Assembly: GCF_008369325.1 (NCBI RefSeq)
Contig: NZ_VOBI01000011.1
Coordinates: 62,001-126,000 of the forward strand
DNA: 64,000 nucleotides
Direction: 5' to 3'
DNA from: Pseudomonas sp. ANT_H12B
GTDB lineage: Bacteria > Pseudomonadota > Gammaproteobacteria > Pseudomonadales > Pseudomonadaceae
Shown here: piece after piece, positions 8,347 to 16,447 of the stretch
Numbering within the stretch: the stretch's first letter is position 1
How the letters are laid out: the number at the start of each line of letters is the position of its first letter
Position numbers and translations under genes: made by a program
Notes under the pieces: generated by a model
Told to the model about the DNA's origin: nothing
The model's input: the letters and a program-made list of their open reading frames with translations, nothing else
Databases searched by the model: none

Positions 8347-8805
8347 TCAAACCCAAATAGCATCCCACAGTGGATAGTCGCCCAGTTTCTCAACCAATCC
8401 GGCGCGCAATGGGTTGGCCACGACATACCGCGCCAACTTCACCAAATCCTCTTCCCGCCGAAGTGCCCGATCATGGAATCCTCTCTGCCAGAGGCTAATA
8501 TTTCGACCGGTACGCTGCTTCACCGCTTTGGTACTCATCGACTTGGTCTTTTGCATCAACTCGCTCAAAGAGCCCTGCTGTAATTCAATCAACCAATGAA
8601 AATGATCGGGCATGACTACCCACGCCAGTGAGTTCGCCAAGCCTAGATTCTGAGCATTTCGAAATTGATCGACGACCAGTCTGCCCAAGGCAAAATCCTT
8701 GAAAACCGGGGTCCTGTGAAGTGTATTGCTGGTTAACAAATAAATTCGGCTGGCTTCGGCATAGCGCCCGACTCGCAATCGGTGTGCAGCGGGTAAATCC
8801 GGCAT
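8347..8805 (-). CDS. REP-associated tyrosine transposase (RAYT, IS200/IS605-like Y1 HUH family)
   Basis: 152 residues, a complete Y1 transposase domain. The HUH metal-binding motif is H68-F-H70 (VVMPDHFHWLIEL), and the likely nucleophile is Y127 in KLARYVVANPLRAGLV, at the usual place in RAYTs. QRGFHDRALR (about 107-116) is another family block. RAYTs cut and join single-stranded REP hairpins and are domesticated: single copy and vertically kept. REP pairs lie on both sides (8236-8326 and 8896-8993), the standard RAYT setting. The start MPDLPAAHRL follows the sequence GGGAGG on the coding strand. Confidence 0.9.
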   Translation of the reverse strand: MPDLPAAHRLRVGRYAEASRIYLLTSNTLHRTPVFKDFALGRLVVDQFRNAQNLGLANSLAWVVMPDHFHWLIELQQGSLSELMQKTKSMSTKAVKQRTGRNISLWQRGFHDRALRREEDLVKLARYVVANPLRAGLVEKLGDYPLWDAIWV

Positions 8806-8895
8806 TCCTTGCCTCCCATGATCAGGTCAGGAGAAGGCTAGTCCTGTGGATTCAGGAAGACGGGACAAACTTTTGGCTGGATGTGTCTGGTAGAT

Positions 8896-8993
8896 AGCTA
8901 TCGCGAGCAGGCTCACTCCTACAGGGAATGTGGTGTTCAGACATTTTGTGTCCAACCCCGATACTTGTAGGAGTGAGCCTGCTCGCGATAGCG
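8896..8993. repeat. REPIN upstream of the RAYT gene
   Basis: Two REPs in inverted orientation, with GCGAGCAGGCTCACTCCTAC at 8903-8922 and its mirror GTAGGAGTGAGCCTGCTCGC at 8967-8986, are separated by about 45 bases. The GTAGGAGTGAGC variant differs from the GTGGGAGCGAGC variant found elsewhere in the window. Confidence 0.8.
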
Positions 8994-9012
8994 ATTAATC
9001 AGCCACCCCAAA

Positions 9013-9452
9013 TCAAGCAGTCACCCCCGCATCCGCCCGCAACCCCGCCGCCTCAATCGCATTGATCGCACACTGCTCATCAACATCAGAAAGATCACCG
9101 CTGATACCCACCGCCCCCAGCACGTTCCCGTCCTGATCCCGAATCAACACCCACCCGGTGCCGGGACGACGCTGCCCTGCCCCAGACTATTCAACGCAGC
9201 GATAAACGCCGGGCGTTGTTGTGCGTCCAGCGCCAGCAGGCGTGAGCCTTTGCCAAGGGCGATAGCGCCCCAGGCTTTGCCGATGGCGATTTGCGGGCGC
9301 AGCAGGCTGGCGCCGTCTTCGCGCTGCAATGTCACCAAATGCCCGCTGGCATCCAGTACTGCAACGGTCAATGGAGCCGCCGAGATTGCACGCCCTGCGG
9401 AGATGGCCTGATTGACCAGGTTTACTGCAACTTTCAAGGTTAAAGCGCTCAT
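9013..9452 (-). pseudogene. GlcG/HbpS-like protein gene split by a one-base frameshift
   Basis: The first frame encodes 102 residues (MSALTLKVAVNLVNQAISAG onward) ending ...GSVVPAPGGC-stop at 9144. If one base is restored in the run GGTGGGTG near 9150, the protein continues without interruption as VLIRDQDGNVLGAVGISGDL and ends in ADAGVTA at 9013. Together this gives the normal length (about 145 residues) and the conserved GlcG block PGGVLIRDxxGxVxGAVGxSGD. GlcG/HbpS-type proteins are often found beside glyoxylate and glycolate genes. Either the gene is decayed or the assembly has a base missing in a G run. It is divergent from gcl. Confidence 0.85.
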
Positions 9453-9544
9453 GGTGCCGTCCTCATTTTGTTATAGGGAAAGCTGTTGGACTGCTTTTGG
9501 TTGAGAAGTCCGATGCAACAAATAGAACACAATGAGTTATTTTT

Positions 9545-9554
9545 TTGTATACAA
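9545..9554. promoter_or_regulatory. Operator-like palindrome, copy 1
   Basis: TTGTATACAA, a perfect 10-bp palindrome, is followed by TTA. An identical 13-base site stands 138 bases away at 9683. It lies in the shared region upstream of the split GlcG-like gene and gcl. The form resembles operators of GntR-family (FCD) repressors, but the regulator is not in the window. Confidence 0.55.
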
Positions 9555-9638
9555 TTATTCTCGCAAAGCGCCACATGCGACGAAAAGCCACAGTAGAAAG
9601 GGCTTCCGACGAATGAAACGGTCGCTTGAGAAAATGGA

Positions 9639-9668
9639 TTGACCTGCGCCGTCCGCCGTGAATACACT
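9639..9668 (+). promoter_or_regulatory. Candidate sigma70 promoter for the gcl operon
   Basis: A -35 box TTGACC (9639-9644) and a -10 box TACACT (9663-9668) are 18 bases apart. Transcription would start near 9675, about 45 bases before the gcl ATG. The second palindrome lies just after the predicted start, where a bound repressor would block it. Confidence 0.5.
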
Positions 9669-9682
9669 CTGCGCAAAGCCAC

Positions 9683-9692
9683 TTGTATACAA
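9683..9692. promoter_or_regulatory. Operator-like palindrome, copy 2
   Basis: TTGTATACAA followed by TTA, identical over 13 bases to the site at 9545. It lies 28 bases before the gcl start codon, immediately downstream of the proposed promoter. Confidence 0.55.
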
Positions 9693-9719
9693 TTACAAAA
9701 CGTAATAGGCACCAAAACC

Positions 9720-11495
9720 ATGAGCAAAATGAGAGCAATCGAAGCCGCCGTTCTGGTGATGCGCCGTGAAGGGGTTGATACCGCTTTTGGCATCCCGGGC
9801 GCCGCGATCAACCCGCTGTACTCCGCCTTGCAGAAGGTCGGTGGCATCGATCACGTCCTCGCTCGCCACGTTGAAGGCGCCTCGCACATGGCTGAGGGCT
9901 ACACCCGCACCAAGGCCGGCAACATTGGCGTGTGCATCGGGACTTCGGGCCCCGCCGGTACTGACATGGTCACCGGGCTCTACAGCGCCTCGGCCGACTC
10001 GATCCCGATTCTTTGCATTACCGGCCAGGCCCCCCGCGCCCGGATGCACAAGGAAGACTTCCAGGCTGTCGACATCACCGCGATCGTCAAACCCGTGACC
10101 AAGTGGGCAACCACCGTCATGGAACCGGGCCAGGTGCCTTACGCGTTCCAGAAAGCCTTCTACGAAATGCGCTCCGGCCGTCCAGGCCCGGTGCTGATCG
10201 ACCTGCCGTTCGACGTGCAGATGGCTGAAATCGAATTCGACATCGACGCCTACGAGCCACTGCCGCTGGCCAAGCCAACCGCTAACCGCGTGCAAATCGA
10301 GAAGGCCCTGGCCATGCTCGATCAGGCCGAGCGCCCATTGCTGGTGGCCGGTGGTGGCATCATTAATGCCGACGCCAGCGAGTTGCTGGTGGAATTCGCC
10401 GAGCTGACCGGTATTCCGGTGATCCCGACCCTGATGGGCTGGGGCACGATCCCGGACGATCACCCGTTGATGGTCGGCATGGTCGGTCTGCAAACCTCGC
10501 ACCGCTACGGCAACGCGACGATGCTCAAATCCGACCTGGTGCTGGGTGTCGGTAACCGCTGGGCGAACCGTCACACCGGTTCGATCGACGTTTACACCGA
10601 AGGCCGCAAGTTCATTCACGTCGACATCGAACCGACCCAGATCGGCCGCGTATTCACCCCGGACCTGGGCATCGTTTCCGACGCCGCTGCCGCGCTAACC
10701 GTGTTCATCGAAGTCGCTCGCGAATGGCAAGCCGCTGGCAAGCTGAAAAACCGCAGTGCCTGGTTGCAGGATTGCCAGCAGCGCAAATCCAGCCTGCAAC
10801 GCAAGACTCACTTCGACAACGTGCCAGTCAAGCCGCAACGCGTTTACGAAGAGATGAACCAGGTGTTCGGCAAAGACACTTGCTATGTCAGCACCATCGG
10901 TCTGTCGCAGATTGCCGGCGCGCAGTTCCTGCACGTCTACAAACCGCGTCATTGGATCAACTGCGGTCAGGCCGGCCCGTTGGGCTGGACCATTCCGGCA
11001 GCGCTGGGCGTAGTCAAGGCTGATCCGACCCGCAAGGTCGTGGCACTATCGGGCGACTATGATTTCCAGTTCATGATTGAAGAACTGGCGGTGGGCGCGC
11101 AGTTCAAACTGCCGTACATCCACGTTGTGGTAAACAACTCTTACCTGGGGCTGATTCGTCAGGCTCAGCGCGGTTTCGACATGGACTACTGCGTGCAGCT
11201 GTCCTTCGACAACCTGAACGCGCCGGAACTCAACGGTTACGGTGTCGATCACGTCGCCGTCGCCGAAGGCCTCGGTTGCAAGGCCCTGCGTGTGTTCGAA
11301 CCGGGTCAGATCCAGCCTGCCCTGCGCAAGGCTCAGGAGCTGATCGAAGAGTTCAAGGTGCCGGTGATCGTCGAGATTATTCTGGAGCGTGTGACCAACA
11401 TTTCCATGGGTACCGAGATCAACGCCGTCAACGAATTCGAAGACCTGGCGTTGGTCGGCAACGATGCGCCAACGGCGATTTCGATGCTTGATTGA
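9720..11495 (+). CDS. gcl: Glyoxylate carboligase
   Basis: 591 residues of a thiamine diphosphate enzyme that joins two glyoxylates to tartronate semialdehyde and CO2. The N-terminal pyrimidine-binding domain carries V51 in LARHVEGASH, where other family members have the catalytic glutamate; this valine is the known hallmark of Gcl. The C-terminal domain has the ThDP motif GDYDFQFMIEELAVGAQFKLPY...NNSYLG. The start at 9720 gives MSKMRAIEAAVLVMRREGVD, matching the family N-terminus, and upstream in-frame codons overlap the promoter. It is the first gene of the operon gcl-hyi-glxR-ttuD-pyk, which feeds glyoxylate from purine (allantoin) or glycolate breakdown into central metabolism. Confidence 0.96.
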   Translation: MSKMRAIEAAVLVMRREGVDTAFGIPGAAINPLYSALQKVGGIDHVLARHVEGASHMAEGYTRTKAGNIGVCIGTSGPAGTDMVTGLYSASADSIPILCITGQAPRARMHKEDFQAVDITAIVKPVTKWATTVMEPGQVPYAFQKAFYEMRSGRPGPVLIDLPFDVQMAEIEFDIDAYEPLPLAKPTANRVQIEKALAMLDQAERPLLVAGGGIINADASELLVEFAELTGIPVIPTLMGWGTIPDDHPLMVGMVGLQTSHRYGNATMLKSDLVLGVGNRWANRHTGSIDVYTEGRKFIHVDIEPTQIGRVFTPDLGIVSDAAAALTVFIEVAREWQAAGKLKNRSAWLQDCQQRKSSLQRKTHFDNVPVKPQRVYEEMNQVFGKDTCYVSTIGLSQIAGAQFLHVYKPRHWINCGQAGPLGWTIPAALGVVKADPTRKVVALSGDYDFQFMIEELAVGAQFKLPYIHVVVNNSYLGLIRQAQRGFDMDYCVQLSFDNLNAPELNGYGVDHVAVAEGLGCKALRVFEPGQIQPALRKAQELIEEFKVPVIVEIILERVTNISMGTEINAVNEFEDLALVGNDAPTAISMLD

Positions 11496-11512
11496 CAGCT
11501 GATCGTTCCCAT

Positions 11513-11602
11513 TGTGGGAGCGAGCCTGCTCGCGATGAGGCCGGCACATTCAACATTGATGTTGACTGCCCCACCGCTATCGCCAGCAGGCTGGCTCCCA
11601 CA
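11513..11602. repeat. REPIN between gcl and hyi
   Basis: TGTGGGAGCGAGCCTGCTCG at the left and the inverted copy CCAGCAGGCTGGCTCCCACA at the right surround a 40-base spacer. The two arms are different REP variants (GCGAGC and GCCAGC). Confidence 0.85.
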
Positions 11603-11635
11603 GGGGATCTGCACCTATTTTTACGGGAGACCACC

Positions 11636-12418
11636 ATGCCGCGTTTCGCAGCCAACCTATCCATGCTGTTCACCGAACAGGATTTTCTTGCTCGTTTTGA
11701 AGCGGCCGCCAAGGCCGGCTTCAGCGGTGTCGAATACCTGTTCCCTTACGACTTCAGCTCTGCCGAGATCAAAGCCAAGCTCGATGCCAATGGCTTGACC
11801 CAAGTGCTGTTCAACCTGCCGGCCGGTGACTGGGCCAAGGGCGAGCGCGGTATCGCGTGCCTGCCGGATCGGGTTGAAGAGTTCCGCGCCGGTGTCGACC
11901 TGGCCATCGCTTACGCCAAAGTGCTGGGCAACACCCAGGTCAACTGCCTGGCCGGTATTCGTCCACAAGGCATCGACGATGCCACCGTGGAAAAAACCTT
12001 CGTCGCCAACCTCAAGTACGCGGCCGACAAGCTGCAAGCGGCGGGCATCAAACTGGTGATGGAAGCGATCAACACCCGCGACATCCCGGGTTTCTACCTG
12101 AACAACACGACGCAGGCCCTGTCGATTCGCGAACAGGTCGCCAGCGCCAACCTGTTCCTGCAATACGACATCTATCACATGCAAATCATGGAGGGCGACC
12201 TGGCCCGCACCATGGCTGCGCACCTGGGCGAGATCAACCACATCCAGTTGGCCGACAACCCAGGGCGCAACGAACCGGGCACCGGTGAAATCAACTACCG
12301 CTTCCTGTTCGAACACCTGGACCGCATCGGTTATCAGGGTTGGGTTGGCTGCGAATACAAGCCGCTGACCACCACTGAAGCAGGTCTGGGCTGGTTGAAA
12401 ACGCATAACGCAATCTGA
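11636..12418 (+). CDS. hyi: Hydroxypyruvate isomerase
   Basis: 260 residues forming an AP-endonuclease-2 type TIM barrel (MPRFAANLSMLFTEQDFLARF at the start, VMEAINTRDIPGFYL and QYDIYHMQIMEGDLARTM in the middle, NEPGTGEINYRFLFEHLD near the end). Hyi interconverts hydroxypyruvate and tartronate semialdehyde. The longer frame from 11492 reads through the REPIN; the true start is the ATG at 11636, with GGGAGA seven bases upstream. It is the second gene of the gcl operon, separated from gcl only by a REPIN. Confidence 0.94.
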   Translation: MPRFAANLSMLFTEQDFLARFEAAAKAGFSGVEYLFPYDFSSAEIKAKLDANGLTQVLFNLPAGDWAKGERGIACLPDRVEEFRAGVDLAIAYAKVLGNTQVNCLAGIRPQGIDDATVEKTFVANLKYAADKLQAAGIKLVMEAINTRDIPGFYLNNTTQALSIREQVASANLFLQYDIYHMQIMEGDLARTMAAHLGEINHIQLADNPGRNEPGTGEINYRFLFEHLDRIGYQGWVGCEYKPLTTTEAGLGWLKTHNAI

Positions 12419-12428
12419 CACAGATCCC

Positions 12429-12518
12429 TGTGGGAGCGAGCCTGCTCGCGATGAGGCCAGCACATTCAACATTGACGTTGTTTGGCCTACCGCTATCGCG
12501 AGCAGGCTCACTCCTACA
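12429..12518. repeat. REPIN between hyi and glxR
   Basis: TGTGGGAGCGAGCCTGCTCG at the left, with the mirrored variant CGAGCAGGCTCACTCCTACA at the right. The spacer begins with the same GATGAGGCC.GCACATTCAACATTGA text as the REPIN between gcl and hyi, so the two are recent relatives. Confidence 0.85.
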
Positions 12519-12570
12519 AAAAGCTATGCACCCATTTGCTTGAGCAACACAAAAACAAGAGGAATTTCTC

Positions 12571-13461
12571 ATGGCTAAAATCGGATTTATCGGCACCGGC
12601 ATCATGGGCCACCCAATGGCGTTGAACCTGCAGAAAGCCGGTCACAGCCTGTTCCTTTCGGCGCACCACGACGCCGCGCCTGCTGACCTGGTTGCCGGTG
12701 GCGCTATCGCTCTGGCCAACCCGAAAGAAGTCGCCCAGGAAGCTGAATTCATCATCATCATGGTGCCGGATACCCCGCAGGTCGACGACGTGCTGTTCCG
12801 CGCCGACGGCGTTGCGGCCGGCGTTGGCAAAGGCAAAGTCGTGATCGACATGAGTTCGATCTCGCCGACCGCCACCAAGGCGTTCGCTGCCAAGATCAAC
12901 GAAAAAGGCGCTCAGTACCTCGACGCGCCAGTGTCCGGCGGTGAAGTCGGTGCCAAGGCTGCAAGCCTGAGCATCATGATCGGCGGTGATGCCGATGCCT
13001 TCGAACGCGCACTGCCGCTGTTCCAGGCGATGGGCAAAAACATCACCCTGGTCGGTGGCAACGGCGACGGTCAAACCGCCAAAGTGGCGAACCAGATCAT
13101 CGTGGCGCTGAACATCCAGGCCGTGGCCGAAGCCCTGCTGTTCGCGTCCAAAAACGGCGCCGATCCCGCCAAGGTCCGCGAAGCACTGATGGGCGGCTTC
13201 GCATCCTCGAAGATCCTCGAAGTGCACGGCGAACGCATGATCAAAGGCACCTTCGACCCAGGCTTCCGCATCAGCCTGCACCAGAAGGACCTGAACCTGG
13301 CCCTGCAAGGCGCCAAAGAGCTGGGCATCAACCTGCCGAACACCGCCAACACCCAGCAAGTGTTCAGCACCTGCGCAGCAATCGGTGGCAGCAATTGGGA
13401 CCATTCGGCGCTGATCAAGGGCCTGGAACACATGGCGAATTTCTCGATTCGCGATAAGTAA
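12571..13461 (+). CDS. glxR: 2-hydroxy-3-oxopropionate (tartronate semialdehyde) reductase
   Basis: 296 residues of the beta-hydroxyacid dehydrogenase family. The Rossmann motif GFIGTGIMGHPMALNL is at residues 5-20, the substrate motif DAPVSGGEVGAKAASLSIM at about 117-135, and the catalytic lysine in GDGQTAKVANQIIV at about 171. It reduces tartronate semialdehyde to D-glycerate. AGAGGA precedes the ATG by eight bases. It is the third gene of the operon. Confidence 0.95.
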   Translation: MAKIGFIGTGIMGHPMALNLQKAGHSLFLSAHHDAAPADLVAGGAIALANPKEVAQEAEFIIIMVPDTPQVDDVLFRADGVAAGVGKGKVVIDMSSISPTATKAFAAKINEKGAQYLDAPVSGGEVGAKAASLSIMIGGDADAFERALPLFQAMGKNITLVGGNGDGQTAKVANQIIVALNIQAVAEALLFASKNGADPAKVREALMGGFASSKILEVHGERMIKGTFDPGFRISLHQKDLNLALQGAKELGINLPNTANTQQVFSTCAAIGGSNWDHSALIKGLEHMANFSIRDK

Positions 13462-13477
13462 CAAGCCCTGCCTGACC

Positions 13478-13564
13478 TGTGGGAGCCAGCCTGCTGGCGA
13501 TGAAATCGACGCGGTGTGTCTGATAGACCTCAGCGCCTGAATCGCCAGCAGGCTGGCTCCCACA
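13478..13564. repeat. REPIN between glxR and ttuD
   Basis: TGTGGGAGCCAGCCTGCTGG and the exact inverted copy CCAGCAGGCTGGCTCCCACA enclose a 45-base spacer. Both arms are the GCCAGC variant. Confidence 0.85.
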
Positions 13565-13614
13565 AGGATCCGGGTTGCTCCACCCTCCAATAACAAGAAA
13601 TCCGGGAGCCCGCC

Positions 13615-14895
13615 ATGTCGGTCGATCCGCAACAATTCCTGCGCGAGCTGTTCGCCACAGCCATCGACGCGGCCCATCCGCAGCAAGTCCTCGAAGCCTA
13701 TTTGCCCAAAGATCGCAGCGCTCGGGTGATCGTCATCGGCGCCGGCAAAGCCGCCGCGGCCATGGCCCAAGTGGTGGAGCGTTGCTGGCAGGGTGAAGTG
13801 TCTGGTTTAGTGGTGACCCGTTACGGTCACGGCGCCCCGTGCGAAAAGATCGAAGTAGTCGAAGCCGCGCACCCGGTGCCGGACGCCGCGGGTCAGGCAG
13901 TCGCCAAGCGTGTGTTCGAACTCGTCAGCGACCTGACTGAAGACGACCGAGTCATCTTCCTGCTGTCCGGCGGAGGCTCCGCATTGCTGGCCCTGCCCGC
14001 GGCCGGCATCACCTTGGCCGACAAGCAGTCGATCAACAAAGCCCTGCTCAAATCCGGCGCCACCATCGGCGAGATGAATTGCGTGCGCAAACACCTCTCG
14101 GCGATCAAGGGCGGCCGCCTCGGCAAAGCCTGCTGGCCTGCCACGGTTTATACCTACGCGATTTCCGATGTACCGGGCGACCTCGCCACAGTCATCGCCT
14201 CCGGCCCCACCGTGGCCGACCCGAGCACCTGCGCCGAAGCCCTGGCGATCCTCAAGCGTTACGCCATTGAAGTCCCAGCCTCGGTACGCAACTGGCTGCA
14301 AAGTCCAGAATCAGAGACGGTCAAACCCGGCGACCCGAGCCTGGCGCGCAGTCACTTCCAACTGATCGCCCGTCCGCAGCAGTCGCTTGAAGCTGCGGCG
14401 GTGAAGTGCCGTCAGGCCGGTTTCAGTCCGCTGATCCTCGGCGACCTGGAAGGCGAATCCCGCGACGTGGCCAAGGTTCATGCTGGTATCGCCCGGCAAG
14501 TGGTGCTGCACGGTCAACCATTGGCGGCGCCCTGCGTAATCCTCTCGGGCGGTGAAACCACGGTCACCGTGCGCGGCAATGGCCGTGGCGGGCGCAACGC
14601 CGAATTCCTGCTGAGCCTGACCGACAGCCTCAAAGGCCTGCCCGGCGTCTACGCGCTGGCCGGCGACACCGATGGCATCGACGGCTCCGAAGACAACGCC
14701 GGCGCAATCATGACAACGGACAGCTACGCCCGCGCCGCCGCCCTCGGCCTGAGCGCCAGCGACGAGTTGGACAACAACAATGGCTACGGCTATTTCGAGG
14801 CGCTGGACGCGCTGATCGTCACTGAACCGACCCGCACCAACGTCAACGACTTCCGCGCCATCCTGATTCTCGAGAGCCCTAAACATGACGCCTGA
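13615..14895 (+). CDS. ttuD: Glycerate 2-kinase (MOFRL family; also annotated hydroxypyruvate reductase TtuD)
   Basis: 426 residues. The N-terminal half has VIVIGAGKAAAAMAQ and the loop LLSGGGSALLALPA with downstream NCVRKHLSAIKGGRLG, typical of type II glycerate kinase. The C-terminal MOFRL domain contains GRGGRNAEFLLSL and AGDTDGIDGSEDNAGA. The family was first called hydroxypyruvate reductase from tartrate work; biochemical data on homologues support phosphorylation of D-glycerate at position 2. Next to glxR and overlapping pyk by 11 bases, a kinase giving 2-phosphoglycerate fits the pathway best. Confidence 0.93.
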   Translation: MSVDPQQFLRELFATAIDAAHPQQVLEAYLPKDRSARVIVIGAGKAAAAMAQVVERCWQGEVSGLVVTRYGHGAPCEKIEVVEAAHPVPDAAGQAVAKRVFELVSDLTEDDRVIFLLSGGGSALLALPAAGITLADKQSINKALLKSGATIGEMNCVRKHLSAIKGGRLGKACWPATVYTYAISDVPGDLATVIASGPTVADPSTCAEALAILKRYAIEVPASVRNWLQSPESETVKPGDPSLARSHFQLIARPQQSLEAAAVKCRQAGFSPLILGDLEGESRDVAKVHAGIARQVVLHGQPLAAPCVILSGGETTVTVRGNGRGGRNAEFLLSLTDSLKGLPGVYALAGDTDGIDGSEDNAGAIMTTDSYARAAALGLSASDELDNNNGYGYFEALDALIVTEPTRTNVNDFRAILILESPKHDA

Positions 14896-16300
14896 CAAGA
14901 AGGTCAAAATCCTCGCCACCCTCGGTCCTGCCACTAACGGGATCGACGACATCCGTGAGCTGGTGCAGGCCGGGGTCAACATCTTTCGCCTGAACTTCAG
15001 CCACGGCGATCACGCCGACCACGCTCAGCGCTATCAGTGGATTCGTGAAGTCGAGCGCCAGCTGAATTATCCGCTGGGCATTCTGATGGACCTGCAAGGC
15101 CCGAAACTGCGCGTCGGCAAGTTCGCCGAGGGCAAGGTGCAGTTGCATCGCGGTCAGGCCCTTCGCCTGGACCTGGACCCGACGCCGGGGGATCAGCGCC
15201 GCGTCAACCTGCCCCACCCGGAAATCATCACCGCGCTGGAGCCGGGCATGGACTTGCTGCTGGATGACGGCAAGCTGCGTCTTCGTGTGGTGACAAAGTA
15301 CTCCGACGCCATCGACACCACCGTGCTCAATGGCGGCGAACTCTCGGATCGCAAAGGCGTGAACGTACCGCAAGCGGTGCTGGAACTGAGCCCGCTGACC
15401 GCCAAGGACCGTCGCGATTTGAGCTTCGGTCTGGAGCTCGGTGTGGACTGGGTTGCCCTGTCGTTTGTGCAGCGTCCGGAAGACATTCGCGAAGCCCGCG
15501 AATTGATCGGTGATAAAGCGTTTTTGATGGCCAAGATCGAGAAGCCTTCGGCGGTGACTCAGCTACGGGAAATCGCCGAATTGAGCGACGCGATCATGGT
15601 TGCGCGCGGTGACCTGGGCGTTGAAGTGCCGGCTGAAAGCGTGCCGCAAATTCAGAAGAACATCATCAGCACTTGCCGCGAACTCGGCAAACCGGTGGTG
15701 GTGGCCACGCAGATGCTGGAATCGATGCGCTTCTCCCCTGCCCCGACCCGTGCCGAGGTCACTGATGTTGCCAATGCCGTGGCTGAAGGTGCCGACGCGG
15801 TGATGCTGTCGGCGGAAACCGCATCCGGTGAATATCCGCTGGAAGCCGTGCAGATGATGAGCAAGATCATCCGCCAGGTGGAAAACGGCCCGGACTATCA
15901 GGCGCAATTGGACGTGAGCCGGCCGAAGGCTGAGGCGACCGTTTCCGATGCGATCAGCTGCGCGATCCGCCGCATCAGCAACGTGCTGCCGGTGGCGGTG
16001 CTGGTGAATTACAGCGAGTCGGGTACTTCGAGTCTGCGTGCGGCGCGGGAGCGGCCGACGGTGCCGATTCTGAACCTGACGCCGAACCTGCAAACCGCTC
16101 GCCGTTTGACGGTGGCGTGGGGCGTGCACTCGGTGGTCAATGATCGGCTGCGTCAGGTGGATGAGGTGTGCTCGACGGCACTGGAGATTGCGCAGGCACA
16201 AGGAATGGCCAAGCGCGGGGATACTTTGGTGATCACGGCGGGTGTGCCGTTTGGGCAGCCGGGGTCGACTAACTCCTTGCGTATCGAGACGTTGATCTAG
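14885..16300 (+). CDS. pyk: Pyruvate kinase
   Basis: 471 residues, full length for the short bacterial form. KILATLGPATNGIDDIRELV and FRLNFSHGDHADHAQRY form the N-terminal barrel. MARGDLGVEVPAESVPQIQK is the magnesium-binding signature, followed by ATQMLESM and MLSAETASGEYP. A C-terminal allosteric domain follows. It converts phosphoenolpyruvate to pyruvate and ATP, closing the route glyoxylate to glycerate to pyruvate. Its start overlaps ttuD, so this copy is dedicated to, or at least made with, the glyoxylate operon; another pyruvate kinase probably exists elsewhere. Confidence 0.96.
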   Translation: MTPDKKVKILATLGPATNGIDDIRELVQAGVNIFRLNFSHGDHADHAQRYQWIREVERQLNYPLGILMDLQGPKLRVGKFAEGKVQLHRGQALRLDLDPTPGDQRRVNLPHPEIITALEPGMDLLLDDGKLRLRVVTKYSDAIDTTVLNGGELSDRKGVNVPQAVLELSPLTAKDRRDLSFGLELGVDWVALSFVQRPEDIREARELIGDKAFLMAKIEKPSAVTQLREIAELSDAIMVARGDLGVEVPAESVPQIQKNIISTCRELGKPVVVATQMLESMRFSPAPTRAEVTDVANAVAEGADAVMLSAETASGEYPLEAVQMMSKIIRQVENGPDYQAQLDVSRPKAEATVSDAISCAIRRISNVLPVAVLVNYSESGTSSLRAARERPTVPILNLTPNLQTARRLTVAWGVHSVVNDRLRQVDEVCSTALEIAQAQGMAKRGDTLVITAGVPFGQPGSTNSLRIETLI

Positions 16301-16317
16301 AGCGCCCATACCGGCCT

Positions 16318-16413
16318 CATCGCCAGCAGGCTGGCTCCCACATTGGTTTTGTGTCTATCACGGAATTAATACTGAACTGAGATTCAGTGTGGGAGCCAGC
16401 CTGCTGGCGATGC
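16318..16413. repeat. Two REPs in tail-to-tail order after pyk
   Basis: CGCCAGCAGGCTGGCTCCCA at 16321-16340 and, reversed, TGTGGGAGCCAGCCTGCTGG at 16388-16407. The orientation is opposite to the REPINs inside the operon, so this may be the edges of two elements rather than one REPIN. Confidence 0.75.
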
Positions 16414-16447
16414 GGGCGACTCGGTTTCACTGTCTTTCAGAATTGCC

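Noticed and set aside
11513..13564. Regularly repeated palindromes suggesting a CRISPR array
   Set aside because: They are separated by whole genes, vary in subtype and have no constant spacer length; they are REPINs.
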